DNA of 41,011 bases from JBBRGK01 sp036741355 (GTDB taxonomy: Bacteria; Chloroflexota; Dehalococcoidia; CAUJGQ01), in the NCBI GenBank assembly GCA_036741355.1, contig DAINSK010000030.1, positions 1 to 41,011 on the forward strand, written 5' to 3'. The notes beneath the pieces were generated by a model. It saw only the letters and a program-made list of their open reading frames with translations, was not told the DNA's origin and searched no databases. Positions within the stretch are counted from its first letter, which is position 1. Every line of letters starts with the position of its first letter. Shown here piece by piece: positions 8,549-17,985 of this stretch. Position numbers and translations under genes: made by a program.

Positions 8549-9349
8549 GTGCCGAGCGATAGCTTGCAAGTCGAGGTCAACGAGGGCGTAGCGCTGCTGA
8601 CGATGAATCGTCCCAGCTCGATGAACTCCCTGAACCGTGAACTCGCCGGAGCGCTGATCGAGGCCCTCGAGCGCATCCGAGACGACGATACGATCCGCGT
8701 CGGCGTATTGACGGGCAACGGTCGCGCCTTCTGCGCGGGTGCCGACATGAAAGAGCGGGCAGCCACCGGTGTCGGGTCAGGCGGCCTTGGCGGTGGTTCC
8801 CCGCGCGACTTCTTCGCGTCACCGCCCGCGCAGACGGCGTACCTCGTGGACGCGCGGAAGCCGATGATTGCGGCGGTCAACGGCCATTGCCTCGGGGGCG
8901 GCCTCGAGCTCGCGCTGGCGTGTGACCTCCGCATCGCCGCGGAGGGGGTGCGGTTTGGGCTGCCTGAGATCACTCGAGGGTTCTTCCCTGGTGGTGGCGG
9001 ACCGGTGCGTCTACCGCGGTTCGTGCCGCGTGCACTCGCAATGGACATGCTGCTGACGGGCGAGCCAATCGACGCAGCCGTCGCGCTGCGGGGCGGCCTC
9101 GTAAGTCGAGTCGTCCCGGCGGAAGAGCTCCAGGCGACCGCGCTCGGCATGGCCCGTCGAATTGCTGGCTACGGTCCACTCGCCGTCCGTGCGGTGCGCG
9201 AGGTCATCTACGAGACCGATACGATGCCGCTCGGCCCGGCGCTGAGACTCAGCGCTTCATTGCGGTGGATCATCGGGCAGACATCCGACGCCGACGAGGG
9301 GCCGCGCGCGTTCGCCGAAGGTCGTGACCCGAAGTTCGTCGGCGAGTGA
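8549..9349 (+). CDS. Enoyl-CoA hydratase/isomerase family protein
   Basis: This 266-aa crotonase-fold enzyme uses the GTG at 8549, because AGGAG lies 7 nt upstream and similarity begins right after it. An in-frame ATG at 8474 would add 25 unrelated residues. Oxyanion-hole motifs are AFCAGADMKER (~60-70) and VNGHCLGGGLELALACDLRIA (~110-130). The first catalytic Glu is present (Glu140, GLPEITRG). The second position is Asp166 (LAMDMLLTG), and the PGGGG loop is intact. Length is typical. Unlike the upstream paralogue, this one keeps a plausible active site for hydration or isomerisation of an enoyl-CoA. It lies between that paralogue and a CoA-transferase, consistent with one degradation pathway. 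Confidence 0.8.
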   Translation: MPSDSLQVEVNEGVALLTMNRPSSMNSLNRELAGALIEALERIRDDDTIRVGVLTGNGRAFCAGADMKERAATGVGSGGLGGGSPRDFFASPPAQTAYLVDARKPMIAAVNGHCLGGGLELALACDLRIAAEGVRFGLPEITRGFFPGGGGPVRLPRFVPRALAMDMLLTGEPIDAAVALRGGLVSRVVPAEELQATALGMARRIAGYGPLAVRAVREVIYETDTMPLGPALRLSASLRWIIGQTSDADEGPRAFAEGRDPKFVGE

Positions 9350-9562
9350 TCGCACGGCGGGACGGTCGTCGGGGCGTGCCACGACGCCGCAGGTAACGGT
9401 TCACGGCGAATTGCCTCGAGCGGTCAATCCAATCGTGGTCGATAGTCGCACGTATGACCACGTGAGCTATTATGTCCTTTGATCACTCCGACCGGGCTGA
9501 AAAAGCGCGGACGCTCGGACGTGGGCCACTGGGACAGACTGCTGAGAAAGGCACCACTGCAC

Positions 9563-11881
9563 ATGAGTCCACTTCTCGATGGCGTTCGGGCAGTTGAGCT
9601 GGGGGGGCGAGCGGCGGCGGTTTGCGGGAGACTCTTCGCGCAACTCGGTGCCGACGTGCTCGCGATACACGCCCCCGGAGCGTGCGTCGGCGCGGATGCG
9701 GAGATCGGCGAATCGCTGCTCCTGCAGGCGAATAAGCGTCATCTGACGGTCAATCTCCACGCAGCAGACCAGCGAGCTGCGGTCTGGGACCTCCTCAAGG
9801 GCGCGAATCTTTTTGTCGTCGACCTGCCCACTGCTGAGGTCGACACGCTGGGGCTCACCCCGGCTGGTCTGCGGGAACTGAATCCGGCACTGGTGTCTGT
9901 CCTGATCACGCCGTTTGGGCTGAGCGGCCCTCGGCGCAATTACCGAGGCGGCGACCTCGTCGCCTTCCACTCGAGCGGCATCGGCCGCCATCTGTTCGGC
10001 GTCGTTGATGACCCGGAGAGCGACCCGCCTGCGCGTGCGGCAGGCCGCCAGTCTGACTTCATCGTGGGACTTACGGCGGCTTGCGCAGCCATGAACGCGA
10101 TCTACAGAGAGGAGCGGACGGGCGTCGGTGAAGTCATCGACATCTCCGACCAGGAGGCGATGTCGCTGATGACCGCCGGCGAGCTCGCGCAACCGGCGTT
10201 TGGCGGTCACGCTCGCTCGCGGCAGGGGAAAACGCGCGGTGGAAACGCGATCGGGCCCCGGCTGCCCACGAGCGACGGCTGGGTTGCCATCTCACCGCGC
10301 GAGGTTGGCCAGTGGGCGGCGTGGCTCCACCTCCTCGGGGATCCCGAATGGGGTTCTGATGCCCGCTTCGCTACGTCCGCGGACCGCGCGAAGAACTACG
10401 ACGAACTGTTCGACCTCATGTCCGAGTGGAGCATCTCACGCACGCGAAATGAGATCGCACAGGTCTGCCAGGAACGACACATCCCTGCATTCCCGTTCGG
10501 CAGCGCCGCGGATCGGCTCCACGATCCGCAACTGGAATCGCGCAAGTTCTTCGAGCCGATGGAACGCCCCGGTGCGGAGACGGTCCTGGTCCCCGACCCA
10601 CCGTTCGGCCTCCCCAAGACGGACTACGTGCGGCCCATTGCCGCATCGATGGGCGACGTCGCGTGGAGCCCACGGCCGGCAGAGTTCAGCCGAGAACAGG
10701 CTGCCAAGGCGGGGACGTTACCGCTTGAGGGTGTTCGCGTGCTCGACTTCTCGTGGGTCATCGCCGGCCCGACCGGCACGCGCTACCTCGCACTCATGGG
10801 CGCAGAGGTCATCAAGATCGAGAACCCGAGCCGTCCGGACAACGCGCGTTCAGGAACGCTCCACAATGTGGTCGGGCAGTCGAAGTTGGGCATGTCGATC
10901 GACCTCAAAGCAGACGGCGCACTCGATGCGGTTCGGCGACTGGTGAAGAGCGCGGACGCCGTCGTCGAGAACTTCGCGAGCGGCGTGATGGATCGTCTTG
11001 GACTTGGCTACGAGGAGCTTCGCGCGATTCGCCCGGACATCATCCTGCTCTCTTCATCGGGACTGGGGGGATTCGGTCCGGACGCCGGGTGGGTCGCGTA
11101 TGGGAGTCTTCTCGACGCCTACGTCGGGTTCCTTGACCAGGCCCGGGTGGGCCGACCGCCGAAGAGCGGAATGGCGTGGATCGATCCGCTCAGCGGGTTG
11201 TTCCTTGGCTTCGCGGTCGTCGCCGCACTACGCGAGCGCGATCGAAGCGGCAAGGGACGTCACCTGGACTTCTCCATGGTCGAAGGTGTGCTCTGGACGA
11301 TGCCGGAAGTGCTCATGGCCGCCCAGATTCCTGGCGTGCAGATACATCCCGCGGGCAACGTGTGCGCGAACCACGCCCCACACAACATCTACCGCGCCGC
11401 CGGGGACGACCGTTGGCTCGCCGTGGCCGTCACGACCGACGACGAGTGGCGCGCACTGTGCACGGTCGTGCCAGCCACGGCCCCGCTCGTTGGTCTCTTG
11501 GAACGGCAGCGGATAGCTCGACGCACGGAGATCGACGACATGCTATCCGCCTGGGCACGCGAGCGCGATCCGTTCGAAGCGATGGACGTGCTGCAGCAGG
11601 CGGGCGTGCCGGCATCGGCGACGTACTCGGCGGAGGATCTTTTCAAGGACGCGCACCTCCGCGCCCGCGGCTTCTACCGACCGGTGCGCGAGTCCGACGG
11701 CGTGGAGCGCCTGCTACCAAGTCTGCCATGGCATTGGGGCGACGACACGCTCGTCCAGCCGCATTATGCCCCCGGCCAGGGAGAGCATAATTATCTCGTC
11801 CTGGTCGACCTCGCTGGCCTCTCGGAGGTTGAGAATTCGGCGCTGGAAGTGGCAGGCGCGTTCGGCAAATCGAGCTCATGA
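9563..11881 (+). CDS. Tandem-domain CaiB/BaiF family III CoA-transferase
   Basis: This 772-aa protein contains two consecutive family III CoA-transferase domains, against ~400 aa for single-domain members. Domain 1 (~1-380) begins DGVRAVELGGRAAAVCGRLF and carries Asp193 at the nucleophile position (GEVIDISDQEA). Domain 2 (~390-760) begins LEGVRVLDFSWVIAGPTGTR and includes LMGAEVIKIENPSRPD, VVENFASGVMDRLGLGYE and Asp569 (GRHLDFSMVEG). Such enzymes move CoA between carboxylic acids through an aspartyl-CoA thioester. The ATG at 9563 is chosen because the paralogue at 13309 begins with the same MSPxLD sequence. It is followed by a dehydrogenase on the opposite strand and then by that paralogue. 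The substrate is unknown; the neighbouring crotonases and transporter suggest it activates an imported acid. Confidence 0.8.
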   Translation: MSPLLDGVRAVELGGRAAAVCGRLFAQLGADVLAIHAPGACVGADAEIGESLLLQANKRHLTVNLHAADQRAAVWDLLKGANLFVVDLPTAEVDTLGLTPAGLRELNPALVSVLITPFGLSGPRRNYRGGDLVAFHSSGIGRHLFGVVDDPESDPPARAAGRQSDFIVGLTAACAAMNAIYREERTGVGEVIDISDQEAMSLMTAGELAQPAFGGHARSRQGKTRGGNAIGPRLPTSDGWVAISPREVGQWAAWLHLLGDPEWGSDARFATSADRAKNYDELFDLMSEWSISRTRNEIAQVCQERHIPAFPFGSAADRLHDPQLESRKFFEPMERPGAETVLVPDPPFGLPKTDYVRPIAASMGDVAWSPRPAEFSREQAAKAGTLPLEGVRVLDFSWVIAGPTGTRYLALMGAEVIKIENPSRPDNARSGTLHNVVGQSKLGMSIDLKADGALDAVRRLVKSADAVVENFASGVMDRLGLGYEELRAIRPDIILLSSSGLGGFGPDAGWVAYGSLLDAYVGFLDQARVGRPPKSGMAWIDPLSGLFLGFAVVAALRERDRSGKGRHLDFSMVEGVLWTMPEVLMAAQIPGVQIHPAGNVCANHAPHNIYRAAGDDRWLAVAVTTDDEWRALCTVVPATAPLVGLLERQRIARRTEIDDMLSAWARERDPFEAMDVLQQAGVPASATYSAEDLFKDAHLRARGFYRPVRESDGVERLLPSLPWHWGDDTLVQPHYAPGQGEHNYLVLVDLAGLSEVENSALEVAGAFGKSSS

Positions 11882-11944
11882 GCAGATCGCGCCGACGTAG
11901 CGGAGGCCTGTACGCGGGCGTTCCTCGCGTCGCGCCGTTGAGCG

Positions 11945-13027
11945 TCAGATGGCCTCTGCGATTGCCTTTCCGAGGTCGGACGTCGTCGCGGTGCCCCTGA
12001 GATCGGGGGTGAGCGGCGCACCGCTGTGCGGGGCGAGGACGGTTGTGATCGCATCCAGTATCGCATCGTGTGCTGCCCGATGGCCGAGGAAATCGAGCAT
12101 CATCGCGCCGCACCAGATCTGTCCGATCGGGTTCGCGATGCCCTTTCCAGCAATGTCAGGTGCCGACCCGTGCACCGGCTCGAACAACGAAGGGAAGCGC
12201 CGCTCCGGGTTGAGGTTCGCGCTCGGTGCGATGCCGATCGTGCCGGTGCAGGCGGGACCCAGATCGCTCAGGATGTCGCCGAAGAGGTTACTGCCCACGA
12301 CGACGTCGAAGAACTCCGGGCGCTGCACGAAGTGAGCTGCAAGGATGTCGATGTGGAACTTGTCGACAGTCACGTCCGGGTACGACTTAGCCATCTCCGC
12401 GACGCGCTCGTCCCAGTACGGCATCGTGATGGCGATGCCATTCGACTTCGTTGCGCTGGTCAGGTGCTTCTTCGGCCGCCCCTGAGCGAGGTCAAAGGCA
12501 TACTTCAGCACGCGGTCGACGCCAACGCGTGACATCACCGTCACCTGCATGACCAGTTCGCGCTCCGTTCCCTCGAAGGACCGACCCCCGATGCTCGAGT
12601 ACTCGCCCTCCGTGTTTTCACGCACGATGAACATGTCGATTTCACCGGGGGCGCGCGCGCTGCCATCGCGTCGGACGACCGGCGCGACGACACCGGGCAT
12701 CAGGCGCGCCGGCCGCAGGTTGATGTACTGGTCGAACTCGCGGCGGAAGCGCAGCAGCGACCCCCAAAGCGAGAGGTGATCCGGGATCTGCGCGGGCCAT
12801 CCGACCGCACCGAAATAGATGGCGTCGTGCCCGCCAATCTCATCCTTCCAGTCGGGAGGCAGCATCTCCCCGTGCTTTTCGTAGTAGTCGTACGAGGCGA
12901 AATCGAAGTGATCAAACTCGATCGGTATCTCAAACTTCGTCGCGACCACTTCAAGGACGCGAACGCCTTCAGGCATGACCTCCTTCCCGATCCCGTCCCC
13001 GGCGATCACGGCGATCCTGTACGTCAC
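11945..13027 (-). CDS. Tartrate/isopropylmalate-type decarboxylating dehydrogenase
   Basis: This 360-aa NAD-dependent beta-decarboxylating dehydrogenase is closest in pattern to tartrate dehydrogenases (TTUC family). Landmarks are IAVIAGDGIGKEVMPEG at the N-terminus, FGAVGWP, the substrate loop with RENTEGEYS, ATKSNGI, GSNLFGDILSDLG, and EPVHGSAPDIAGKGIANPIG. The GTG at 13027 follows GGAGG by 5 nt; the frame is open upstream but has no similarity there. The family oxidises and decarboxylates (2R,3S)-malate-like hydroxyacids using NAD and a divalent metal. It is the only gene of the cluster on this strand. It points toward the first CoA-transferase and diverges from the second (start 13309), so the ~280 nt between 13027 and 13309 may hold divergent promoters. 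Confidence 0.8.
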   Translation of the reverse strand: MTYRIAVIAGDGIGKEVMPEGVRVLEVVATKFEIPIEFDHFDFASYDYYEKHGEMLPPDWKDEIGGHDAIYFGAVGWPAQIPDHLSLWGSLLRFRREFDQYINLRPARLMPGVVAPVVRRDGSARAPGEIDMFIVRENTEGEYSSIGGRSFEGTERELVMQVTVMSRVGVDRVLKYAFDLAQGRPKKHLTSATKSNGIAITMPYWDERVAEMAKSYPDVTVDKFHIDILAAHFVQRPEFFDVVVGSNLFGDILSDLGPACTGTIGIAPSANLNPERRFPSLFEPVHGSAPDIAGKGIANPIGQIWCGAMMLDFLGHRAAHDAILDAITTVLAPHSGAPLTPDLRGTATTSDLGKAIAEAI

Positions 13028-13308
13028 GGCGGCCTCCACATGTCGCCTCGCTGCTATCGTCGCGACAAGCAAAGTCCGGCGCAGAGCGATCAACGGCGTT
13101 CCAGCGCCGCTAGTATAACGAGGCCCGGGAGCCTGTTGCATGCGACACTCAGCCGGGCAACCCGTGGGCGTGATCATCGCGGAAGGACTGCGTCCGTCGC
13201 GATTTGCCAGACGCGATCCGGTAGACTCCGCCTGCCCTTGCGAGTGCTCCATGGGGCCGCTCGAGCGCGAGTGCTCCCAACGGGTGGTGCAGTCGATGGG
13301 GGCGGACG

Positions 13309-15207
13309 GTGAGTCCAATGCTCGATGCCGTTCGCGTACTAGAAGTCGGAGGGCGGGCAGCCGCGATCTGCGGTCGTCTGTTTGCCCAGCTCGGTGCGGA
13401 CGTGATTACCCTGCATGCGCCGGGTCGTCCAGTCGCAGATCGCGTCGCCGACGAGGAGCTGGTCTTCGACGCGAACAAGCGGGCCGCCACCATCGACCTT
13501 ACCGATGATGCAGGGCGCGACGCATTCCACGCCCGCGCAGCGGACGCCGATCTCTTAATCCTTGAGCTTCCGCCTGCGAAGATCGAGGCATTGCACCTCC
13601 AGCGGCTCCGGGCGTTCTCTCCGGAGCTCGTGGTGGTGACAATCACGCCGTTCGGGTACATCGGCCCGAAGCGGGACTACCGGGGTGGTGACCTCGCCAC
13701 CCGCAGGGCGCGCGAGCAACACTTCAACGCGCTTTACGAATTGATGGCGGCATGGAGCGCAGACCTCACCGCCGAAGAGATCACGGCACGGTGCCAGGCG
13801 CGCCACGTCCCGTGCTTCCCATTTGGCGAACCTCACAACCTGCTCCACGATCCTCAACTGCGCGCCCGGGGTTTCTTCGTGCCGCTTGAGCGTCCAGGGG
13901 CGGCGTCGGTCATGATCCCCCGGCCACCGTTCGGTCTCCCGGTCGCCGATTATGCTGTGCCGAAGCCGGCGCGAGCCGGCGCTACAACGTGGGAGCCGCG
14001 CGAGCGGCGTCCGGCGCCGACGGCAGCTGCCCGAGCCGGCCTGCCGCTCGACGGCGTCCGCGTCCTCGACTTCTCGTGGGTAATTGCGGGCCCGACGAGC
14101 ACGCGCTACATGTCGTTGATGGGTGCGGAAGTTATCAAGGTCGAAAGCCCGGCTCGGCCCGATACCGGCCGCGGCTCCGAACTGCACGACGTGCTCGGTG
14201 AATCGAAGCTGTCGATCGAGATCGACCTGAAGGCCGACGGCGCACTCGATGTCGTGCGACGCCTGTTGCAAGACACCGACATCGTCGTCGAAAACTTCGC
14301 ACCTGGCGTGATGGACCGCCTCGGGCTTGGATACGACGATCTTCGAAAGTTCCGCGGCGACATCATCATGGTCTCCTGTTCAGGGCTCGGAAGCACTGGG
14401 CCGCGGGCGAGCTGGGTCGCATACGGGAGTCTCGTCAGTGCGTACGCTGGCTTCCTCGACGAGGGTCCGGGACGCGAGCCGCGGACCGGGCTGGCATGGG
14501 CCGACCCGCTCTCCGGTCTCCTCCTCGCTTTTTCTGCCGTCGCGGCGCTTCATGAGCGTGATCGCCACGGCGGCGGACGGCACGTAGACTTCTCGATGCT
14601 CGAGGCGTTGCTGTGGACCATGCCCGAGGCGCTTGTGGGCGCGCAGTTCCCTGGCATCTCGCGGCACCGCGTGACGAACGAAGATCCCGACCACGTCCCG
14701 CACAACGTGTACCGCACGCTGGGCGATGATCGCTGGATCGCGATCGGCGTGACGGACGACGCCGAGTGGGCTGCCCTGTGTCGCGAAGTCCCTGCGTTCG
14801 GCGAGCTGGGGGGATGGAGCGTGGAGGATCGTCGGGAGCACCGCCCCTTCATTGACGCCGAACTACGAGCTTGGGCGCGCGATCGCGACCCAGTTGAGGC
14901 GATGGATCTGTTGCAGGCGGCGGGGATCCCGGCGTCGGTCTCGTACACCGCGAACGACCTGTTCGGCGACTCGCACCTGTGGGCTCGCGGGTTTTTCGAT
15001 CTCATGGACCCGCGGCGTGGCGGTGCCGCGCATTACTTGCCCGGGCTGCCCTGGCGATGGGGCGATCGGTCGCTCATCCGGCCACGTCCCGCTCCACGTG
15101 AGGGACAGGACACCGAGCGCATTTTGCTCGAGCTGGCGAACGTCTCGAACCAGGAATACGAGTCGCTTCGCAGCAGCGGCGCGCTCGGCCGGTCAACCCC
15201 CGCGTAA
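13309..15207 (+). CDS. CaiB/BaiF tandem CoA-transferase with shortened first domain
   Basis: This 632-aa paralogue of the protein at 9563-11881 aligns with it along nearly its whole length (MSPMLDAVRVLEVGGRAAAI..., then LPLDGVRVLDFSWVIAGPTS...). In domain 1, sequence passes directly from YRGGDL to ATRRAREQHF. The counterparts of residues 133-269 of the other protein, including its Asp193, are missing without loss of frame. Domain 2 is complete, with Asp427 in GRHVDFSMLEA and VVENFAPGVMDRLGLGYD. Only the second active site should work, unless the two paralogues form mixed assemblies. The GTG start matches the MSPLLD start of its relative. Substrate is unknown. Confidence 0.8.
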   Translation: MSPMLDAVRVLEVGGRAAAICGRLFAQLGADVITLHAPGRPVADRVADEELVFDANKRAATIDLTDDAGRDAFHARAADADLLILELPPAKIEALHLQRLRAFSPELVVVTITPFGYIGPKRDYRGGDLATRRAREQHFNALYELMAAWSADLTAEEITARCQARHVPCFPFGEPHNLLHDPQLRARGFFVPLERPGAASVMIPRPPFGLPVADYAVPKPARAGATTWEPRERRPAPTAAARAGLPLDGVRVLDFSWVIAGPTSTRYMSLMGAEVIKVESPARPDTGRGSELHDVLGESKLSIEIDLKADGALDVVRRLLQDTDIVVENFAPGVMDRLGLGYDDLRKFRGDIIMVSCSGLGSTGPRASWVAYGSLVSAYAGFLDEGPGREPRTGLAWADPLSGLLLAFSAVAALHERDRHGGGRHVDFSMLEALLWTMPEALVGAQFPGISRHRVTNEDPDHVPHNVYRTLGDDRWIAIGVTDDAEWAALCREVPAFGELGGWSVEDRREHRPFIDAELRAWARDRDPVEAMDLLQAAGIPASVSYTANDLFGDSHLWARGFFDLMDPRRGGAAHYLPGLPWRWGDRSLIRPRPAPREGQDTERILLELANVSNQEYESLRSSGALGRSTPA

Positions 15208-15444
15208 GTGCTGGGTAGGACCGGCCGGGGTCGGTAGCGGCGTGATCTCATCCCTGAGGTCCTGGACGTGGTCCTTCAGAGGAGGAACCTGACCTCGCAT
15301 TGCACCCTCGAGTTCGCCCGACGCCGTCGACATCGACGCGGACCCGTGACCCAACCTGATACGTCACTTTTGTTGCGTCAGATGCCTGCCGTGTGCTACA
15401 CCTTCGCTGTCAATCGGGCGAACTGACGCGGGTAGGGAGTCGCC

Positions 15445-16401
15445 GTGAAGTACGTGACGCGCCGGTTGCTCTACTTGATCCCTACCTTGCTGCTCGTCTC
15501 CATGATCATTTTTTTCCTGATGCGGATTCTTCCCGGTGATGTAGCAACGCTTATGCTGGTCGGGCCGGAGGGCACCGGCACACCGACGCATGAGCAAATC
15601 GCCAAGCTCAACGCACAGATGGGACTGAATCGCCCTCTTGTCGTCCAATACCTGGACTGGATGGGGAATCTGCTCAGGGGGAGAGCCGGCACCTCCTTCT
15701 GGACCAACAGGCCGGTGATGCAGGAGCTCTTAAGTCGGCTCCCGCTCACGCTAGAGCTGGGACTGCTGACGACCGTCATAGGCACCGCACTCGCGATCCC
15801 GCTCGGCGTTTTGGCCGCGGTCAATCGCGGCAACTGGATCGACTATTTCTCCCGCGTTTTTGCCATCGGCGGCCTGGCAATACCCAGTTTCTGGGCAGGC
15901 ATCCTTATTATCCTTGCCCTGGAGAAAATCTTCGGCTGGACGGCGCCGCTGGGCTACTCGAGCCTCTTCAAGAATCCGCGCGCCAATCTCTCGCAGATGA
16001 TCTTGCCGGCGCTGGCGCTCGGGTACGCGCATGCAGCGCTCGTGAGCCGCCTCGTGCGGTCCAGCCTGCTCGAGGTCATGCGCGAGGATTACATCCGCAC
16101 AGCCCGCTCGAAGGGGCTCAAGGGGTTCATCATCATCGTGCGGCACGCGCTGCGGAACTCGATGCTGCCCGTGATCACCGTCATTGGTCTGGGGCTGGCC
16201 GCGATCTTCGGTGGCACCGTCATCATGGAGACCGTATTTAGCCTCCCCGGCGTCGGCCGGTTCATGGTGGACGCGATCAATCATCGTGACTTCCCTGTCG
16301 TCCAAACGTTGACCTTCCTGTTCGCGATCGTCTACATGCTCGTCAACCTGGCAGTGGACGTGACGTATGGCATCCTCGACCCACGCCTGCGCGTGGCGTA
16401 G
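15445..16401 (+). CDS. ABC transporter permease, DppB type
   Basis: This 318-aa inner-membrane permease belongs to the peptide/nickel transporter family. The GTG at 15445 follows GGTAGGGAGT. The N-terminus is the typical MKYVTRRLLYLIPTLLLVSM first helix, with a large periplasmic loop up to ~100 and five further hydrophobic segments. The ATPase-contact EAA loop is at ~210-230 (VMREDYIRTARSKGL), followed by RHALRNSMLPVIT. The C-terminal VDVTYGILDPRLR is characteristic of DppB. It pairs with the DppC-type gene 41 nt downstream and should work with the binding protein at 5545. A dedicated promoter is possible in the ~240 nt upstream. Confidence 0.85.
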   Translation: MKYVTRRLLYLIPTLLLVSMIIFFLMRILPGDVATLMLVGPEGTGTPTHEQIAKLNAQMGLNRPLVVQYLDWMGNLLRGRAGTSFWTNRPVMQELLSRLPLTLELGLLTTVIGTALAIPLGVLAAVNRGNWIDYFSRVFAIGGLAIPSFWAGILIILALEKIFGWTAPLGYSSLFKNPRANLSQMILPALALGYAHAALVSRLVRSSLLEVMREDYIRTARSKGLKGFIIIVRHALRNSMLPVITVIGLGLAAIFGGTVIMETVFSLPGVGRFMVDAINHRDFPVVQTLTFLFAIVYMLVNLAVDVTYGILDPRLRVA

Positions 16402-16442
16402 CCCAGCGCGCATCGTGTTAGTAGCCCGTTAGGAGCTCCATC

Positions 16443-17354
16443 ATGGCCAACGCCGCCACTCGGGTGGATCAAGCGAGCTACCTCGGCAAAAGTTACGGCG
16501 GCGCTCGCAGTCGCCGGACTCGGCTGGTTCATCTCGCGGGCCAGCAGAAGCTGGGAGTCGTCGCCTGCGCCATCCTGGCGATCATGACAGTGATGGCGAT
16601 CCTGGCGCCGCTCATCGTCGTCGGCCAGGACCCCTACCGAATGAGCTCGGCTCACGTGTTGCAACCGCCGGGGGCGGGCCATCTGATGGGCACCGACGAG
16701 CTCGGGAGGGACGTCTTTAGCCGCGTCGTCTATGGCGCGCGCATCTCGCTCTGGGTCGGCTTTATCGCGGTCGGCATCAGCAGCAGCGTCGGGATCACCC
16801 TTGGCATGGTGGGTGGCTACGTCGGGACGTGGGTCGATTTCTCGATCCAGCGCGTCGTGGACGCGATGTTCGCCTTCCCTACGCTCATTCTTGCGCTCGC
16901 CATTGTCGCGGTGCTGGGTAAGGGCGTTATCCAGGTAACGGTGGCTATAGGCATCACCGGAATCCCTGGCTTCGCCCGGTTGGCACGCGCGGCAACACTC
17001 GCGGTCGTAGCACAGCCGTACGTCGAGGCGACCAATACAATGGGGGCGACTACCGCACGCGTTGTGTTTCGACACGTCTTGCCGAACATCCTCGCGCCAA
17101 TGATCGTTCTGGCGACAGCGGGATTGGGCTTTGCGATCCTTGCTGAGGCATCCTTGAGCTTCCTCGGACTCGGGACACCGGCGCCGCAGCCCTCGTGGGG
17201 CACGATGCTCAGCGGTGGCGCCCAGCAGTACGTGAGAGCGGCGCCGTACCTCGCTATCTTCCCGGGTCTGGCTATTTCACTGGCGGTCTTCGGATTCAAC
17301 ATGATGGGCGACTCGCTGCGCGACATCTTCGATCCAAGGCTCAGAGGAGGCTAA
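16443..17354 (+). CDS. ABC transporter permease, DppC type
   Basis: This 303-aa permease starts at the ATG at 16443, after AGGAGCTCC. It has the DppC N-terminal cytoplasmic tail, first helix (LGVVACAILAIMTVMAILAP), GTDELGRDVFSRVVYGARIS, an EAA-loop region (YVEATNTMGATTARVVFRHVLPN), EASLSFLGLGTPAPQPSWG, and the C-terminal FGDSLRD-type ending (MMGDSLRDIFDPRLRG). Both permeases are full length. No DppD/DppF-like ATPases follow: the next ~1.4 kb is fragmentary DNA. The importer must borrow ATPases encoded elsewhere, or these genes were lost to the rearrangement immediately downstream. Confidence 0.85.
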   Translation: MANAATRVDQASYLGKSYGGARSRRTRLVHLAGQQKLGVVACAILAIMTVMAILAPLIVVGQDPYRMSSAHVLQPPGAGHLMGTDELGRDVFSRVVYGARISLWVGFIAVGISSSVGITLGMVGGYVGTWVDFSIQRVVDAMFAFPTLILALAIVAVLGKGVIQVTVAIGITGIPGFARLARAATLAVVAQPYVEATNTMGATTARVVFRHVLPNILAPMIVLATAGLGFAILAEASLSFLGLGTPAPQPSWGTMLSGGAQQYVRAAPYLAIFPGLAISLAVFGFNMMGDSLRDIFDPRLRGG

Positions 17355-17750
17355 GCCTGATGGGGACCACGGGAGGGTGCCGGCCCGATGGCCCACGTGG
17401 AACGTATTTGAGGTAATCACGATGCGCGGAGGTGGTCGGGCCGCGCAGGGTTTCCTAAGCTTGTGAGTTAACGCGGCGACCAACCATGTTGAAGAGCACC
17501 TTGGCAGCCGGGCGCACAGTTTTGGCCAGCTTAACCGCTATGACACCTTCGGTGCTTGCCCCTGCCGGCGCCTTCCGCCTTGCCGTGTACGTCAGGGGGT
17601 TTCCGCGCTTTTGCCGATGCTTGGGACGACTGCCGGCTCGCCAAAACCTTCAGGGCACTTCCGCGATCGCACGAAGGGGCGCATCCTCCCCTCCAGCATA
17701 CCGCTGTCCGGCCATCAGAAGGCCGCCTGAGCCCTCTCCGGGCTCCGCTC
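17355..17750. other. About 400 bp without a recognisable gene
   Basis: I find no frame with family similarity, no tRNA-like fold and no clear terminator. The stretch separates the end of the transporter genes from a run of truncated gene and IS fragments, so it probably contains a rearrangement junction. Confidence 0.4.
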
Positions 17751-17837
17751 GACACCCTCGAACGCGGTCACGACCTCGGCGGGCGGCTCCTTGCCGGAGG
17801 ATGGGATGTGGGTATCGGAGATGAGACCGATCTTCAC
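17751..17837 (-). pseudogene. Metallophosphoesterase, N-terminal fragment
   Basis: The 29 codons from the GTG at 17837 read VKIGLISDTHIPSSGKE...FEGV. This is the start of YfcE/MJ0936-type calcineurin-like phosphodiesterases: the SDTHIP metal-binding motif, but none of the later metal ligands. Similarity stops abruptly near 17751. The start lies 5 nt after the stop of the Fic fragment, so the two were probably operon neighbours. Confidence 0.5.
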
Positions 17838-17842
17838 CCCGG

Positions 17843-17983
17843 CTACGCCCCTTCTTCCAGCTTCACAACGGTCTCCAGCAGGCCCGCCGCCTCCCAGGTG
17901 CGGTTTCTTGCCGAGGAGCCGATCCGATGCAGCACGCCTGCTCGTTCCAGCTTGAGCATTGCGTTCGTAATTGCGGGTTTTGT
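17843..17983 (-). pseudogene. Fic-family protein, C-terminal fragment
   Basis: The last ~46 codons include ITNAMLKLERAGVLHRIG followed by SSARNRTWEAAGLLE. This matches the winged-helix tail common at the end of Fic/DOC-domain proteins (...LE.LGIL.E..G..RNR.w....LL). The catalytic HPFxxGNGR motif is absent because the gene is cut at ~17983, where the IS701 remnant begins on the other strand. Confidence 0.5.
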
Positions 17984-17985
17984 AC

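Noticed and set aside
15350..15390. Operator-like imperfect palindrome CTGATACGTCAC...GCGTCAG upstream of dppB
   Set aside because: The two halves match poorly and the spacing is not typical of a known regulator site.
17531..17755. Minus-strand 74-codon frame before the scar
   Set aside because: Low-complexity Arg/Ser/Ala composition, no ribosome-binding site and no family similarity.
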